DNA of 64,000 nt from Triops longicaudatus. Its lineage: Eukaryota; Arthropoda; Branchiopoda; Notostraca; Triopsidae. Below the pieces are notes generated by a model. That model saw only the letters and a list, made by a program, of their open reading frames with translations. It was not told the origin of the DNA and did not search any database. Shown here piece by piece: positions 54,505-64,000 of this stretch. The translations under genes and the position numbers were made by a program. The stretch spans positions 62,001-126,000 of the forward strand of contig JAGQDJ010000081.1 of the NCBI GenBank assembly GCA_022885665.1, read 5' to 3'. Numbering within the stretch: position 1 is the first letter of the stretch; every line of letters starts with the position of its first letter.

Positions 54505-57170
54505 TTAAGGTGATTTGTCTTCGGCAAGTGACTGATGACTTGTGCGGTGACGAAGTTCCATCCCCAGGGCCTCTGCCATGTCGTTCGGCTCTGGTGCTGG
54601 CTTAAAGCCTAATACTACTCCTGCATCCTCTATTGATAAAATTCATTACACTTACGACATTGATAAAAACAAATTTTAAAAATACAAACCTTCATCTTCA
54701 ATGTCATTCGTTTTAATTTCAAACTCTTCTCTACCAAATACTGAAGGCATTGGAGTGATTTCTTCGATGCGAGACAAGGAACCCACCTGAGAAAGTAGGT
54801 GTTACTAACACATTCGAAAAAAGATTAGTGTGAAATAATAACGTTACAGAAAGACTTCTCCGAGGACCTTCTTCGCGCAAGGGAGGAGGGGCTAATGTGG
54901 ACGACAGTTTGCGTTGTCTTTCCTTTTCCAACCGTGCTTTAGCTTCAGCACGACGTTCTTCTAGAGAGCGTGGTGTGAGAGGACTACTAGGTGTAGTAAG
55001 TTGAACAGCACTCGCTGACCTCGACAAACTTGGTTTTTCATCAATATCTAGAAACAACGCAGGTAACACGGCTAATGAAGTACGAAATTATAAGACAAGT
55101 GTGACGTGGCGTACAGTACCTAGCGGTTTGGTAGAAGGCACAACAGAGGCGACTCGAACGATCACCGGATGAGGCGAGAAAAGACGATACCAGGAATAGA
55201 AAATAACAATGAATAAAAAAAGAACATTGGACCCTATGCCTAGAATAGCTGAAAGGACGGGCCAGTTAAACATGACATAGCGTAGTCCAGTAAAGTCCGC
55301 GTCGATTCGCAGGTTCGCTGAGTAGATTTCGACCCATCGACTTTCAACAACGATGTTGACTGACGTCACTGGGTGGTCCTAAAGGGAGAGAAAAAAATGA
55401 TATAATAAAAAAACAGTAGAATACAAATGAAATGAGTCTGTGCAGTCCTACGTAGATACCGCAAGTAAGGGGAAACCGGTTGTAAGAGACTTTTTCAACA
55501 ACGTCTGTTAGTATATTACATAGTGGAGAAAATGCGGGTAAGGAAAAAGGAACGAGAAAACCCATAACAACGAGGGCGAAACTGCTACCCATACCACCAC
55601 CCCTAAAAAAGCGACTAAAAAAGAATGCATGACGAACGCATAGTCGAAGTACATAAAAAAGGTAAAAGTCGTAGTAATAGTAGAACACGTAAAGCAGTAA
55701 AATCATCTTCCTATGAATTTCTTCATATTCTCATCAATTGGTAATGTAAGTATACTCAAAATGCAGTTTCGGATGTGAAAAAATATATTCAAGTATCGTA
55801 TATGTGTAAACGTACAGCACCTTTGCACTGTTACGGACAATAAACTCACGTAATATATACGGATCCCTTAATCGCGATTCTTTCGTCGTAAGGTTTCCTA
55901 TACCTCAAACATGATGCCTTTGCAAATGCCCTAGAAAGAGTTCTTTTTTAATGCTGGCTTCAATTTGTGCACAGAAAAGCATTATCAAATACAAAAATCA
56001 ACAAATAAAAAAATATCTTAAGATTAACCGAACAGAAATGGATATAAAAGAAAAAAACTGCTTCAACTCAGTTGCAGGAAATCCTACACGTGTAGAGGAG
56101 TGAACGACGAAGTAGAGAAGGCTATGACATGGAGTAAGCTACGCCAAATAATAATTTAAAAAAATTAATAATAATGGTTATAAAAAATAATGAATAAGAA
56201 AGCATTTCGTATACTTTTAATACGACTCTCAAGAAAACTATGACAACATTCAACTTCGATAAAAATTTGTTGATGGAGGTCACTTCGCCCCTCTCATATC
56301 TAATGCGTGGAAGAAAGTATGTTTTTCTAACACCTCAAACTGAACCGGGGAAAGCCTTATCAATCATAAAGGGTTCAAAGCCCAAATATGTGTGTGGTAT
56401 TGAAATACCAACGCATATACTCAGTAAATATTATGTCCTTCATGCCAATGTTCTCTATTACTGATTCGTTTGCGGCATTTAGCAAATGTGGACTTTCGTA
56501 CCCGACTTTGACTTGCTTACCGGATCTTCGTCGAACTTTGAAAACAGCGTTATGCTGACTGTTTGTTTTTCCTCCATAGGACCAGCTATAAGTAACGGTG
56601 AGTAAAATACTGTGTGCATGAGTTGAAGGAGGAATGATTTGTAATGCAGAATGCCAGAACGTCTGGACTGGGCCACAATATTGTCACGGTGGTCAAGCAA
56701 GCGCATCTGGACCATGAACATGCCCAATTTTTGGTTCACCGAGGATTCAGGCATTTCCAGGTCTAAGGAAAGTCGATATGGTTGCCCAGGCGTAAGGACA
56801 TGTTTTCTTCTTGTAAGGGACACGTTTGCTGACGGATAACTGCACACACCTGCTTCATCGTGACAAGGACTGTTAAGAAAGGCAAATAGTACACACATTA
56901 TGGACGAGCTTTGAAAAATTTAGAATGAATGCGTAAGGTAGAGTGGAAAACGTACTTAAACTGCAGATGCACTGGTTTCACATGGGATACGGCAGGCATG
57001 TATGAGTAGTAAAAGGAAACGTATAAGAACACGGAGAGCCAGAGTATAACGGACGATACTAGTAAAATGGCTAGTACTTTATACACAATGTTTTTAAATG
57101 AAAAGGCAAAGTGTATGGCTCTATTTTGGTAGTTCTCAACCATTTTGCTGAGCATATACTGCACAGGCAT
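54505..57170 (-). CDS. BSCL2: Seipin (lipid droplet assembly factor)
   Basis: ER membrane protein that forms rings at lipid-droplet/ER contacts and organises droplet growth. Six exons (minus): 56956-57170, 56521-56869, 55120-55378, 54848-55047, 54690-54786 and 54505-54629, 414 residues. The N-terminal TM helix is VYKVLAILLVSSVILWLSVF. The conserved lumenal domain has CSYPSANVSLT, GQPYRLSLDLEMPES, VNQKLGMFMVQM and SVNIVVESRWVEIYSANLRI. The second TM helix is LGIGSNVLFLFIVIFYSW after DFTGLRYVMFNWP. The cytosolic tail is Ser/Pro-rich with a charged helix (EERRAEAKARLEKERQRK). The start is the first in-frame ATG. Intron 2 (1,142 nt) is long and holds only Tyr/Phe-rich chance frames. Confidence 0.92.
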
Positions 57171-57860
57171 AGCTGAATTTTTAGCAGAATCACAAGTGAA
57201 AACCTTCAATTGGCACAAATAAATCACTGCTCACGCTTGCATCCTAGGTTAACTTAAGTATGACTGTGATATCCACAAAAGTAGGCCACGGCTGTTACGT
57301 TTTACGCAGATAACCTCTGTTGCTCGGACACAAATACTTGTCTGTTTCAGCCTAGATTGCGATTTGATCTTTGTTTACCGTAGCAAAAAGGAAGTCACGC
57401 CTGCGAACGATTCTATTGGCTATATTTTATGGCACGGTTATGCCTCGCCCCAGCAAGCTATGCTCTGATTCTGCCTTAGGCAAAACTTTATTAAGCCAAA
57501 CTAGTCCATGTATTTTTCTCTAGATGTCGTTTTGGTACCTTTGAACATACGAATAAATTGTTCGCTTTTTACTTTCGACTTGGGTAATTTTGTTACACTC
57601 CCTGTGGAATTTTAGGTTAGGGCCATTTGGTTAGGTTAGGTTGAGCAGTGTACGTTAAATTGCGTTTCACTTCCATGCCAGAGGAGCAGGAACTAGAACA
57701 AGCAGATGGAAACACTGAAGTGCCCATAGTAATCTGTAACGAAATTTAGTCCCTTTTTCTTGTTAAAAAAAAATCTTTTTTTTCAAATCTATTCGTAGTA
57801 AAGCTACACGTGTTGAACGCAAAAAAATTACTATTGATAGGAAACATTTCTCACAAAATG
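57171..57860. mobile_element. Spacer with a diverged copy of the TA-flanked MITE
   Basis: From about 57,592 the sequence TGTGGAATTTTAGGTTAGG, then CCAGAGG, GTAATCTGTAACG and GTAGTAAAGCTAC, follows the same order as the element at 37,856-38,151. Its end reaches the stop codon of the FAAP100-like gene. TIRs are eroded here. The rest of the spacer is the 5' side of seipin and shows nothing else I can name. Confidence 0.4.
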
Positions 57861-60800
57861 TTAATGAACGGGGAAAAGCTCAACAAGAGTCTCTTTAAAA
57901 TGTTCCATTATGCGTCTCATATGCGCTAACTCTACTTTGGGTAAAGCAACGGTAAAATCAAGCCTGCGTTTTAACCTCTGAAATGACAAAAAATGTTATT
58001 AGCAACCCTACTCGAAATTTAATGTTCCAGTAAGAAAAATTACTTTAATTTCGTCGACAGATTTATCCGAAATGGGTGCTTGCGTCATATCCGAGGGCGT
58101 TAAAAATCCAATTCTTTCCATGAATACTTTCACAGTCTTCTGTAGAAGCTTCTTATTATAGCAGGAAATTCGAATAATATGAAGTTGCGTATCTTCTCTT
58201 TTAGCGAGGTCGATTTCTATTCTATGCTCACTAGCACGTAAAGGTAAATGCAGAGCATTCAGCGAGTTTTCAAGCTCAACATGCTCAAACCCTCGATGGT
58301 AACTTCCTTCTAGTAGGTGTTGCGCAAAGTCAGCTAAGCTCAATTCACTCAACATGCTCAATACGACAGTTCTAAGGAATTTAGTCTGATCAGCTGGGTT
58401 CCCGAGTACTTGGCGAAATAGCGGGGCCGCATGTTTGGTCTTCACTGCATCCATAAGAAAGTCTTCAAAGGATAGTTCTTCGGTCGTGTTAGGTCCTAGG
58501 TGACTAGATGACGGTTCCAAGAAATTAAAAACGTTTAAAACCGCCGAGCAAACAGGGATAGGGATAAAGGTATCATTCACTACGAAATGCAAATTTATTT
58601 GGAATAGCAGGTCCTCATCGCTTTCCCACAGTTTCCTAACACGCCGGTTTATATGCGTTACTTCGCCGGGTCTCCAAGGTTTGATTAAAGGTTCAGAGAC
58701 GCACGACATCACTAGGGACCCTAAACTGATACCCAAAGACCAGTACCCGGGCAAGAAAGTTTCATGACTCTTGTTCTCGATGTCAAGCAGTAAATATTCT
58801 TCGTCCACGCCATCTGTGACAGGGTAACTTCTCATGTCTATGGCAATTAACTCCTCCAAGTTTTGTCGGTTTAGTAACCTTAAAGCTAGCGAAGACTGTT
58901 CCATCCTTTCTGTCGCTTGGAGTCTTCGTTCGGACGCCTTCTTCATCTCCTGGCCTATGCATTCCAACTGCTCCATGATGGTATCCATGCACAAACGTAA
59001 CTGTGGCTTGGCTTGAGCCGGAGGGTCAAAAGGAAATATGTATGTAACAGCATCTTCTGTCAGAACAAAAACTGTCGGACAGACAGTGTCCGGAATGATT
59101 GTGAACTCTCGTACCGATTTTACTGGATAACAGTAATCGTTGTTAATGATTCTTTCTGACTTCTCCCGTAACTCAATTTCTACCCTCCTGAGGCAGTCTC
59201 CAGTGTTAACAAACAGAATGCTTCGGAAGCAGCAGCAATGCACTATGGGACTGCTCATGAAATCAGTTCGTATGGCAAGTTTTGAATTCTGTAGGATAAT
59301 CATAAGGAGCTTTCCTTCTTGTCCAATGAACAGCAAACCAGACGAGCTGTCCGAATTTTGAATTTTCATGGTGTACGTAGCCACCATTGGTTGATACAAT
59401 CGGCACAAGATACGTAGACCACTTTGCCTGTTCAAAGGAAACCCATAGACATCCCCAATGTGGGAGCCAATTATTAGCAAATTTCCACCCATATGGGCGG
59501 CGTCAGCTTCGAACAACTGTGCACATAGGGTTGCGCTTAACTCATGCATTGATATAATGCACATTACCGGTTTAGATTCATTCTAAATAAACAAGAAAGT
59601 AATGAATAACTAAACTGTCAAAAAATGTTATTAAAAAAAAGGTCACCTCCACTTTAGGTAGAGAACACAGATATTCAGGATTCCCTTGCGAAACGCGGTA
59701 AAAGTGGAAAGCCGAAGAAGTTTTGCACAAAACTATACATTCCGCATCAGCAATTTCAAGTAAGTTAAGCACTTCGTACTCTTCAAACGTCGATAAGTTT
59801 CTTCCGCATCTGTTTAAAGAACATATTTAACAGTTAAAGGAACGTATATTGTTGGTCACCCACGAGCTCGTGTAATTATTTAATCGGAAATTATTAATAA
59901 ATCTTTTGAAACGTAGGCGGCAAACTGGTCTTTCTGTGGGGTCCCGTAATTTTAGCCTTAGTATATGTTTTATTCAAATTCAGTATCCTTCCCAAATGGA
60001 TCTAAAAATTATTTCAGTTTGGAGAAAAAATTGCAAAGCTGTTCCGTCCACCGTAAAGTTTTTCTCTGAACTGTAAAAACTACCATGGAAATTTACAAAC
60101 TTGCCTTACGTCAGCCTAGTTTAAGGTGCAACTATTCTGCCCTTTGTGTACACGTTTTTGCAAAACATATGATAATTATTCAATAAACGCAGGATCACGG
60201 TATAAAAGTTAGTTATCCTACTGTTTAACCTTGACAGTGTGGTCAACAGTTTTTTAACCTACGACGCTAACTAAAAAAGTAAAAAGCGGCTACCTTGTCC
60301 GGAAAAAAAAGAACAATAAGTGGTTAACTATGAAATCCATTTTTCGACTGTACCTGTTCTGTTCGAGTTCATTTTATTCTTGTGCTTTATAGGTTCATAA
60401 TTCAGCTATGTCTAAAATTTAAGAAACAACGTAAACTTTAAATAATCAAAGCAAGGCTTCTCTAAGACAAGCACCCAGTTATACAATAAAGAATTCAAAA
60501 CAAAAGGATATATAAGCATTTTAAAAAATACTTCTGGGACGGGTCCGTTTTAACGTCGCTAAGCAAGGTATATGACCCATCATCGGATAAGGCACGCACA
60601 AGGGTAGGATTGTCTGTCCAAGCCCAGTCAACTATCTCTTTTCCGGAAGTGTCAAATACCTTTAGGAATAAGTAGATTTAAAGTTGTCCCCAGATAGTAA
60701 AAAAACGGTACCATTTCGGCCGATAAGTAAAACTGTTGCGTCAAACTTTTGGATCCTAATGTAAATTCCCATACCCAAATCTTAGACAGATAAGATGACC

Positions 60801-60939
60801 CTACGAACAGTTTCCAAGGACTCATTACGGTACGCCGAGAAATTTTAAGTCTGGCATGGTCGCTTAGTGCAAGCAAATCGACCAAGCAATCGGCAAGATT
60901 GCTTAGTGAAATGCTATGAATCACTGCAGCCTTTTCCAT
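57861..60939 (-). CDS. FAAP100-like protein (Fanconi core complex beta-propeller subunit)
   Basis: Candidate subunit of the Fanconi anaemia core complex, which monoubiquitinates FANCD2/FANCI at DNA crosslinks. Five exons (minus): 60712-60939, 60532-60659, 59647-59809, 58044-59582 and 57861-57977, 724 residues. Residues 1 to about 360 look like beta-propeller strands (WKLFVGSSYLSKIWVWEF, IVDWAWTDNPTLVRALSDD, GNLLIIGSHIGDVYGFP). Then comes a short helical segment (about 365-415, MEQLECIGQEMKKASERRLQ), a beta-sandwich (DEEYLLLDIENKSHETF, GYWSLGISLG, LLFQINLHFVVNDTF), and an alpha/beta C-terminus. This order and several local patterns fit FAAP100; FANCB has a related fold and is the main alternative. 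Recognition is by layout and weak similarity, not a strong motif. Confidence 0.55.
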
Positions 60940-61069
60940 GCCTTTTTGTTGACAGCGCTACGGCGACAACTACTGGTCTAATCTGACAACTCTCAAAAGT
61001 TTAGACGATTTTTAATGGGGAGGAGCAAGACAATTTTTAATAGCAAGTTTTTTGAAGTTACTGTCCAGA
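60940..61069. promoter_or_regulatory. Bidirectional promoter, FAAP100-like / ABCD4
   Basis: Only 130 nt lie between divergent start codons, so both genes must share a promoter region. It contains no TATA box that I can see. Confidence 0.55.
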
Positions 61070-63642
61070 ATGCCAGTGCTTCTGAACGCCGAGCTGGAAA
61101 GGCCGCAAGTTGGTTTTAATGGACTCTTTTTTCGACAGTTTCACCGTTTACACAAGTTGCTTTTTCCGGGGGTGTCATCCATCCCATTCAGCCTATTTGC
61201 CTTGCTCCTCATCTTCTGTTTGCTCGGTACTATACTCTGAACATTGCGAGCTGTTGATGTATTGATTCTCTTTTTCGCCCCCTTTTAGAGCAATTTGTGA
61301 TTTACAATGTCGGTCTTATTCCTTCGAAATTTTATAAAGTGCTAGGTGACAAAGACCAAGCCGGGTTTATAAATAATTTATTCCTTAGCATTGGAATTAT
61401 CACAGCTATCGCGCTGGTAAACGGCTTACTAAAAGTTTATTGAAAAAAAAAGCTTTTAATCCTTCACTTGAGTAGGTCAGAAGTACAAAGCAGTATATTA
61501 GTAATATTTTAAGCTTAACATGGAGACAGCTTTTAACGCGCGCCATTCATCGATTATACTTTTCCGGTATTAACTACTACCAACTCAATGTTTTAGACAA
61601 CTTGATCGACAATCCGTACGTTTGAAAGCAGAACTTGGGTAGACAGCGAATATAATGTTCTCGTTTAGTGACCAGCGAATTACACAAGATGTCGAACGAC
61701 TTTGCACACGATATGGAGAATTTGCGCCAGCAGTTATTATTGCGCCGTTTACCATTTCTTACTACACTTATAAAGCATACAGCGGGTAAGTCTAACCTCG
61801 AAATATCAACCATCAATTAAGAGCGCATTTCCCATAGGACTGGCTGGATAGGTCCGACGAGCATTTTTTGCTTGTTCATTTTGAGCACTTTCGTTAACAA
61901 AATGTTGATGTCGCCCATAGCGAGATGCACATTTGAGCAAGAACGTAAAGAAGGCGATTTTCGGTAAGGAAACCTCATGGACTGAAAAAAGCAGCCATTT
62001 TTATATTTTAAATTTGAAGCGTTCATTTTTAAGTAATGCATAATGGAAAACTCATATGTAGACGCGTTTCTAAAAAAGTAACTTTAAGTTCTTTTTTTTT
62101 AAATGCCGCTTTACATCTGATTGGTACCGTCGATGTATTTGTGTTGAACTTGTGTAATTCTAATGGTGCTATGATCGCTTACGTAGGTTCAAACATATGC
62201 AGATTCGAGTGCAAGCTGAAGCTCTAGCTTTCCACTCTGCAGGTCACGTAGAAGCCAGTAAAACGAACGCAAGGCTGGAATCACTTCTTGGTACGCAAAA
62301 ACAGTTACTAAGCCGCCAGTACTTCCTTAGCATAGCTGTGGGCATCTTCGACTACTTGGGTAGTATTCTTAGCTACATTGCCATAGCGGTGCCGATTTTC
62401 GCTGGACGCTATGACGACCTTTCAACTCCGGAATTGAGTGCCTTAATCAGTGCCGTAAGTTTGAATTGTATTGTATGATCGAACTCTTCTTAATTTTGTA
62501 TATATATTTTTTACGAAACATTTTCAGAATGCATTTGTGTGCATTTACCTGATATCCTGTTTTAGCAGTTTGGTTGATATTTCCAACAAGGCGTCGGAAG
62601 TCGCCGGTTTGACATTCCGTGTGTCAGAATTATTGGAAAGATTGCAACAATTAGCCGAGGACTGGAGGATAGCCTCTCAGGTGCAGAACAGGTAATCCCA
62701 CTGAGCATTAATATTTCTTGATTCACCATTGCTACCTTGTTTTAGATCCGACATCACGAACGACTTTTCAGACGTCAGAAGTTTTTGTGTAGAATTCAAC
62801 CACGCCTGTTTTACTCCCCCGTACCGGAACAAGGAACTTGTCCGTGATTTAAACCTCAAACTAAACGCTGGAAAGAGCGTTTTACTTGTTGGAAGCAGCT
62901 CAGCGGGCAAAACTAGCCTGCTTCGCGTCTTACGCGGGCTCTGGCCTCTTCAATCAGGATCGCTAACCTGTACCTTCCCTCCTGGACCATCTGGTATTTT
63001 TTTCCTCCCACAAAAGCCCTACTTCACAGACGGAACTCTGCGCGAGCAGGTAAAGCGAACTTTTCCTCTGCGTAATTTCCGCGTTAACCGAGACTGGTGT
63101 GACACGAACAATGGTTGGAAATCTCGTGTAAACTGCGACTCGGATATACTATGTAACTTACGATGTTTGACATTTTTAACCAGATCGTATACCCCTTGAG
63201 AGTTGATAAGCAAGCTAGTCACGAGGTTGAAACAGATCTTGTACTCAATTACCTGCATCAAGTCAAAATGAGCGATTTACTGGATCGTACGGGCGGCTTG
63301 GATGAGCCCGTTGATTGGAATTGGTATAAAAAGATTGCTAATTAACACTATTTACAAACATTGCAACCATCCTTCTTATACAGGCCAGATGTCCTTTCGC
63401 CCGGTGAGATGCAACGCCTTTGTTTTGTTCGATTGTTTTACCATCGTCCGTTGTTGGCCTGTTTGGACGAAGCGACGTCAGCATTGTCGATGGATATGGA
63501 ACTTGTGGTTTACAACCTAGCAAAATCATTGGGCATTACACTATTAAGTGTGGGCCACAGAGAATCCCTCCGGCAGTTCCACGACTATCAAGTTACCTTA
63601 GACGGTGAAGGCGGATGGTCCGTAGAGGAGTTCAAGTTTTAG
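61070..63642 (+). CDS. ABCD4: ABC transporter ABCD4 (lysosomal cobalamin exporter), with a 1-nt frameshift
   Basis: Half-transporter that moves vitamin B12 from lysosome to cytosol together with LMBRD1. Ten exons: 61070-61226, 61289-61416, 61476-61616, 61669-61785, 61838-61963, 62187-62454, 62528-62691, 62746-63049, 63184-63323 and 63384-63642. TM part: FRQFHRLHKLLFPG, FVIYNVGLIPSKFYKVLGD, IDNPDQRITQDVERLC, GDFRFKHMQIRV, AVGIFDYLGSILSYIAI. Nucleotide-binding domain: Walker A GSSSAGKTS, FLPQKPYFTDGTLREQ, signature LSPGEMQRL, Walker B ACLDEATSAL, switch His VGHRES. The exon sum is 1,804 nt, one more than a multiple of three. The extra base is in a run of five T at 61560-61564, after HRLYF. Without it the length would be 600 residues, close to the human protein. 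Confidence 0.92.
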
Positions 63643-64000
63643 TTTCCATTGTTAAAAGAAAACGAAGACAGCTTAGAAGCGGCGGACTTGGATTGTGGCT
63701 CGCCTTCGGCCACGTCGTCTGCTTTTCGTTTGGTAGTATATTTCTAGCAAACAATCAAAACAAAAGGGACCAGTGTGAGGATGTGTCTTGCAATATACGC
63801 CCATATTTGGACACAAACTGTGTTATTTACTTGTTTTTCAGATTCGGGGAGAGACTTAAAACGTTGCATGGCAGTTCGCGTAATTTGAGTGTCGTCAGCG
63901 TCTGGGAATTCATTCTGGAGCTCGTCTTTGTGCAGCTCTAACCACAACATAACCCCTGTTTTGCCACTACTTTGTGCAGAAGATGCAGAGTCGCCAGGAG
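63639..64000 (-). CDS. WDHD1: WDHD1 / AND-1 (CTF4), C-terminal end only
   Basis: Replication factor that links the CMG helicase to DNA polymerase alpha. Two exons at the 3' end are in the window (minus): 63831-64000, which runs off the edge, and 63639-63743, joined by an 87-nt intron in phase 0. The first has an HMG-box-like sequence (V-M-L-W-L-E-L-H-K-D-E-L, then FPDADDTQITRTAMQRF and KSLPESEKQ). The second begins with basic residues (KYTTKRKADD) and ends SKLSSFSFNNGN, matching the conserved C-terminal KLSAFAFK-type motif of animal WDHD1. The stop (complement of 63639-63641) overlaps the ABCD4 stop. Confidence 0.75.

Noticed and set aside
55379..55706. Tyr/Phe-rich open frame in the long seipin intron
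   Set aside because: Composition reflects TA/TAC-rich intron DNA; it is not needed for, and does not match, seipin.
57600..57650. Telomere-like TTAGG repeats
   Set aside because: Only a few AGGTTAGG units, embedded in a MITE relative; not a tandem telomeric array.

Overview
The window is nuclear DNA of a metazoan, most likely an arthropod and probably not an insect. The long ryanodine receptor (RyR) gene reads residue by residue like arthropod RyRs that I know from memory. Introns are mostly 50-90 nt, and AGGTTAGGTT-type repeats typical of arthropod genomes occur (about 37,870 and 57,615). ABCD4 and a FAAP100-like gene, both missing as far as I recall from the best-known insects, argue for a crustacean, chelicerate or myriapod. 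The exact clade cannot be fixed from sequence alone.

Region 1 (1-26,346, + strand) is almost the whole RyR gene. I could assemble 52 constitutive-path exons plus two alternative exons by splice signals, frame continuity and homology. Together they give 15,507 nt, exactly 5,168 codons plus stop. Only about the first 80-90 residues lie upstream of the window. Two tandem exon duplications have matching phases, so that including both copies breaks the frame: a SPRY2 pair (7,512-7,614 / 7,848-7,947) and a central-region pair (20,821-20,933 / 21,165-21,286). The gene also has a 15-nt microexon and an apparent 24-nt intron.

Region 2 (26,347-46,082) is mostly gene-poor and AT-rich. It carries a 1.5-kb element with terminal inverted repeats (TIRs), a 751-bp hAT-type element with an 8-bp target duplication, a 296-bp TA-flanked MITE and two copies of a G-rich MITE. 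Embedded genes are BAG1 (+) and adenylosuccinate synthetase (-), which are convergent, and a possible 75-residue two-exon gene.

Region 3 (46,083-64,000) is very compact. It holds RPS25 (-), zinc transporter SLC30A7 (+), WDR43 (-), a 73-residue two-TM protein (-), a C2H2 zinc-finger gene (+), seipin/BSCL2 (-), a FAAP100-like gene (-), ABCD4 (+) and the 3' end of WDHD1 (-). Three start-to-start pairs lie 110-360 bp apart, and ABCD4 and WDHD1 overlap tail-to-tail through their stop codons. ABCD4 carries a 1-nt insertion in a T run that breaks its frame. The neighbours are mainly housekeeping genes (translation, ribosome biogenesis, purine synthesis, lipid droplets, cobalamin, DNA replication and repair) and do not form a pathway cluster.
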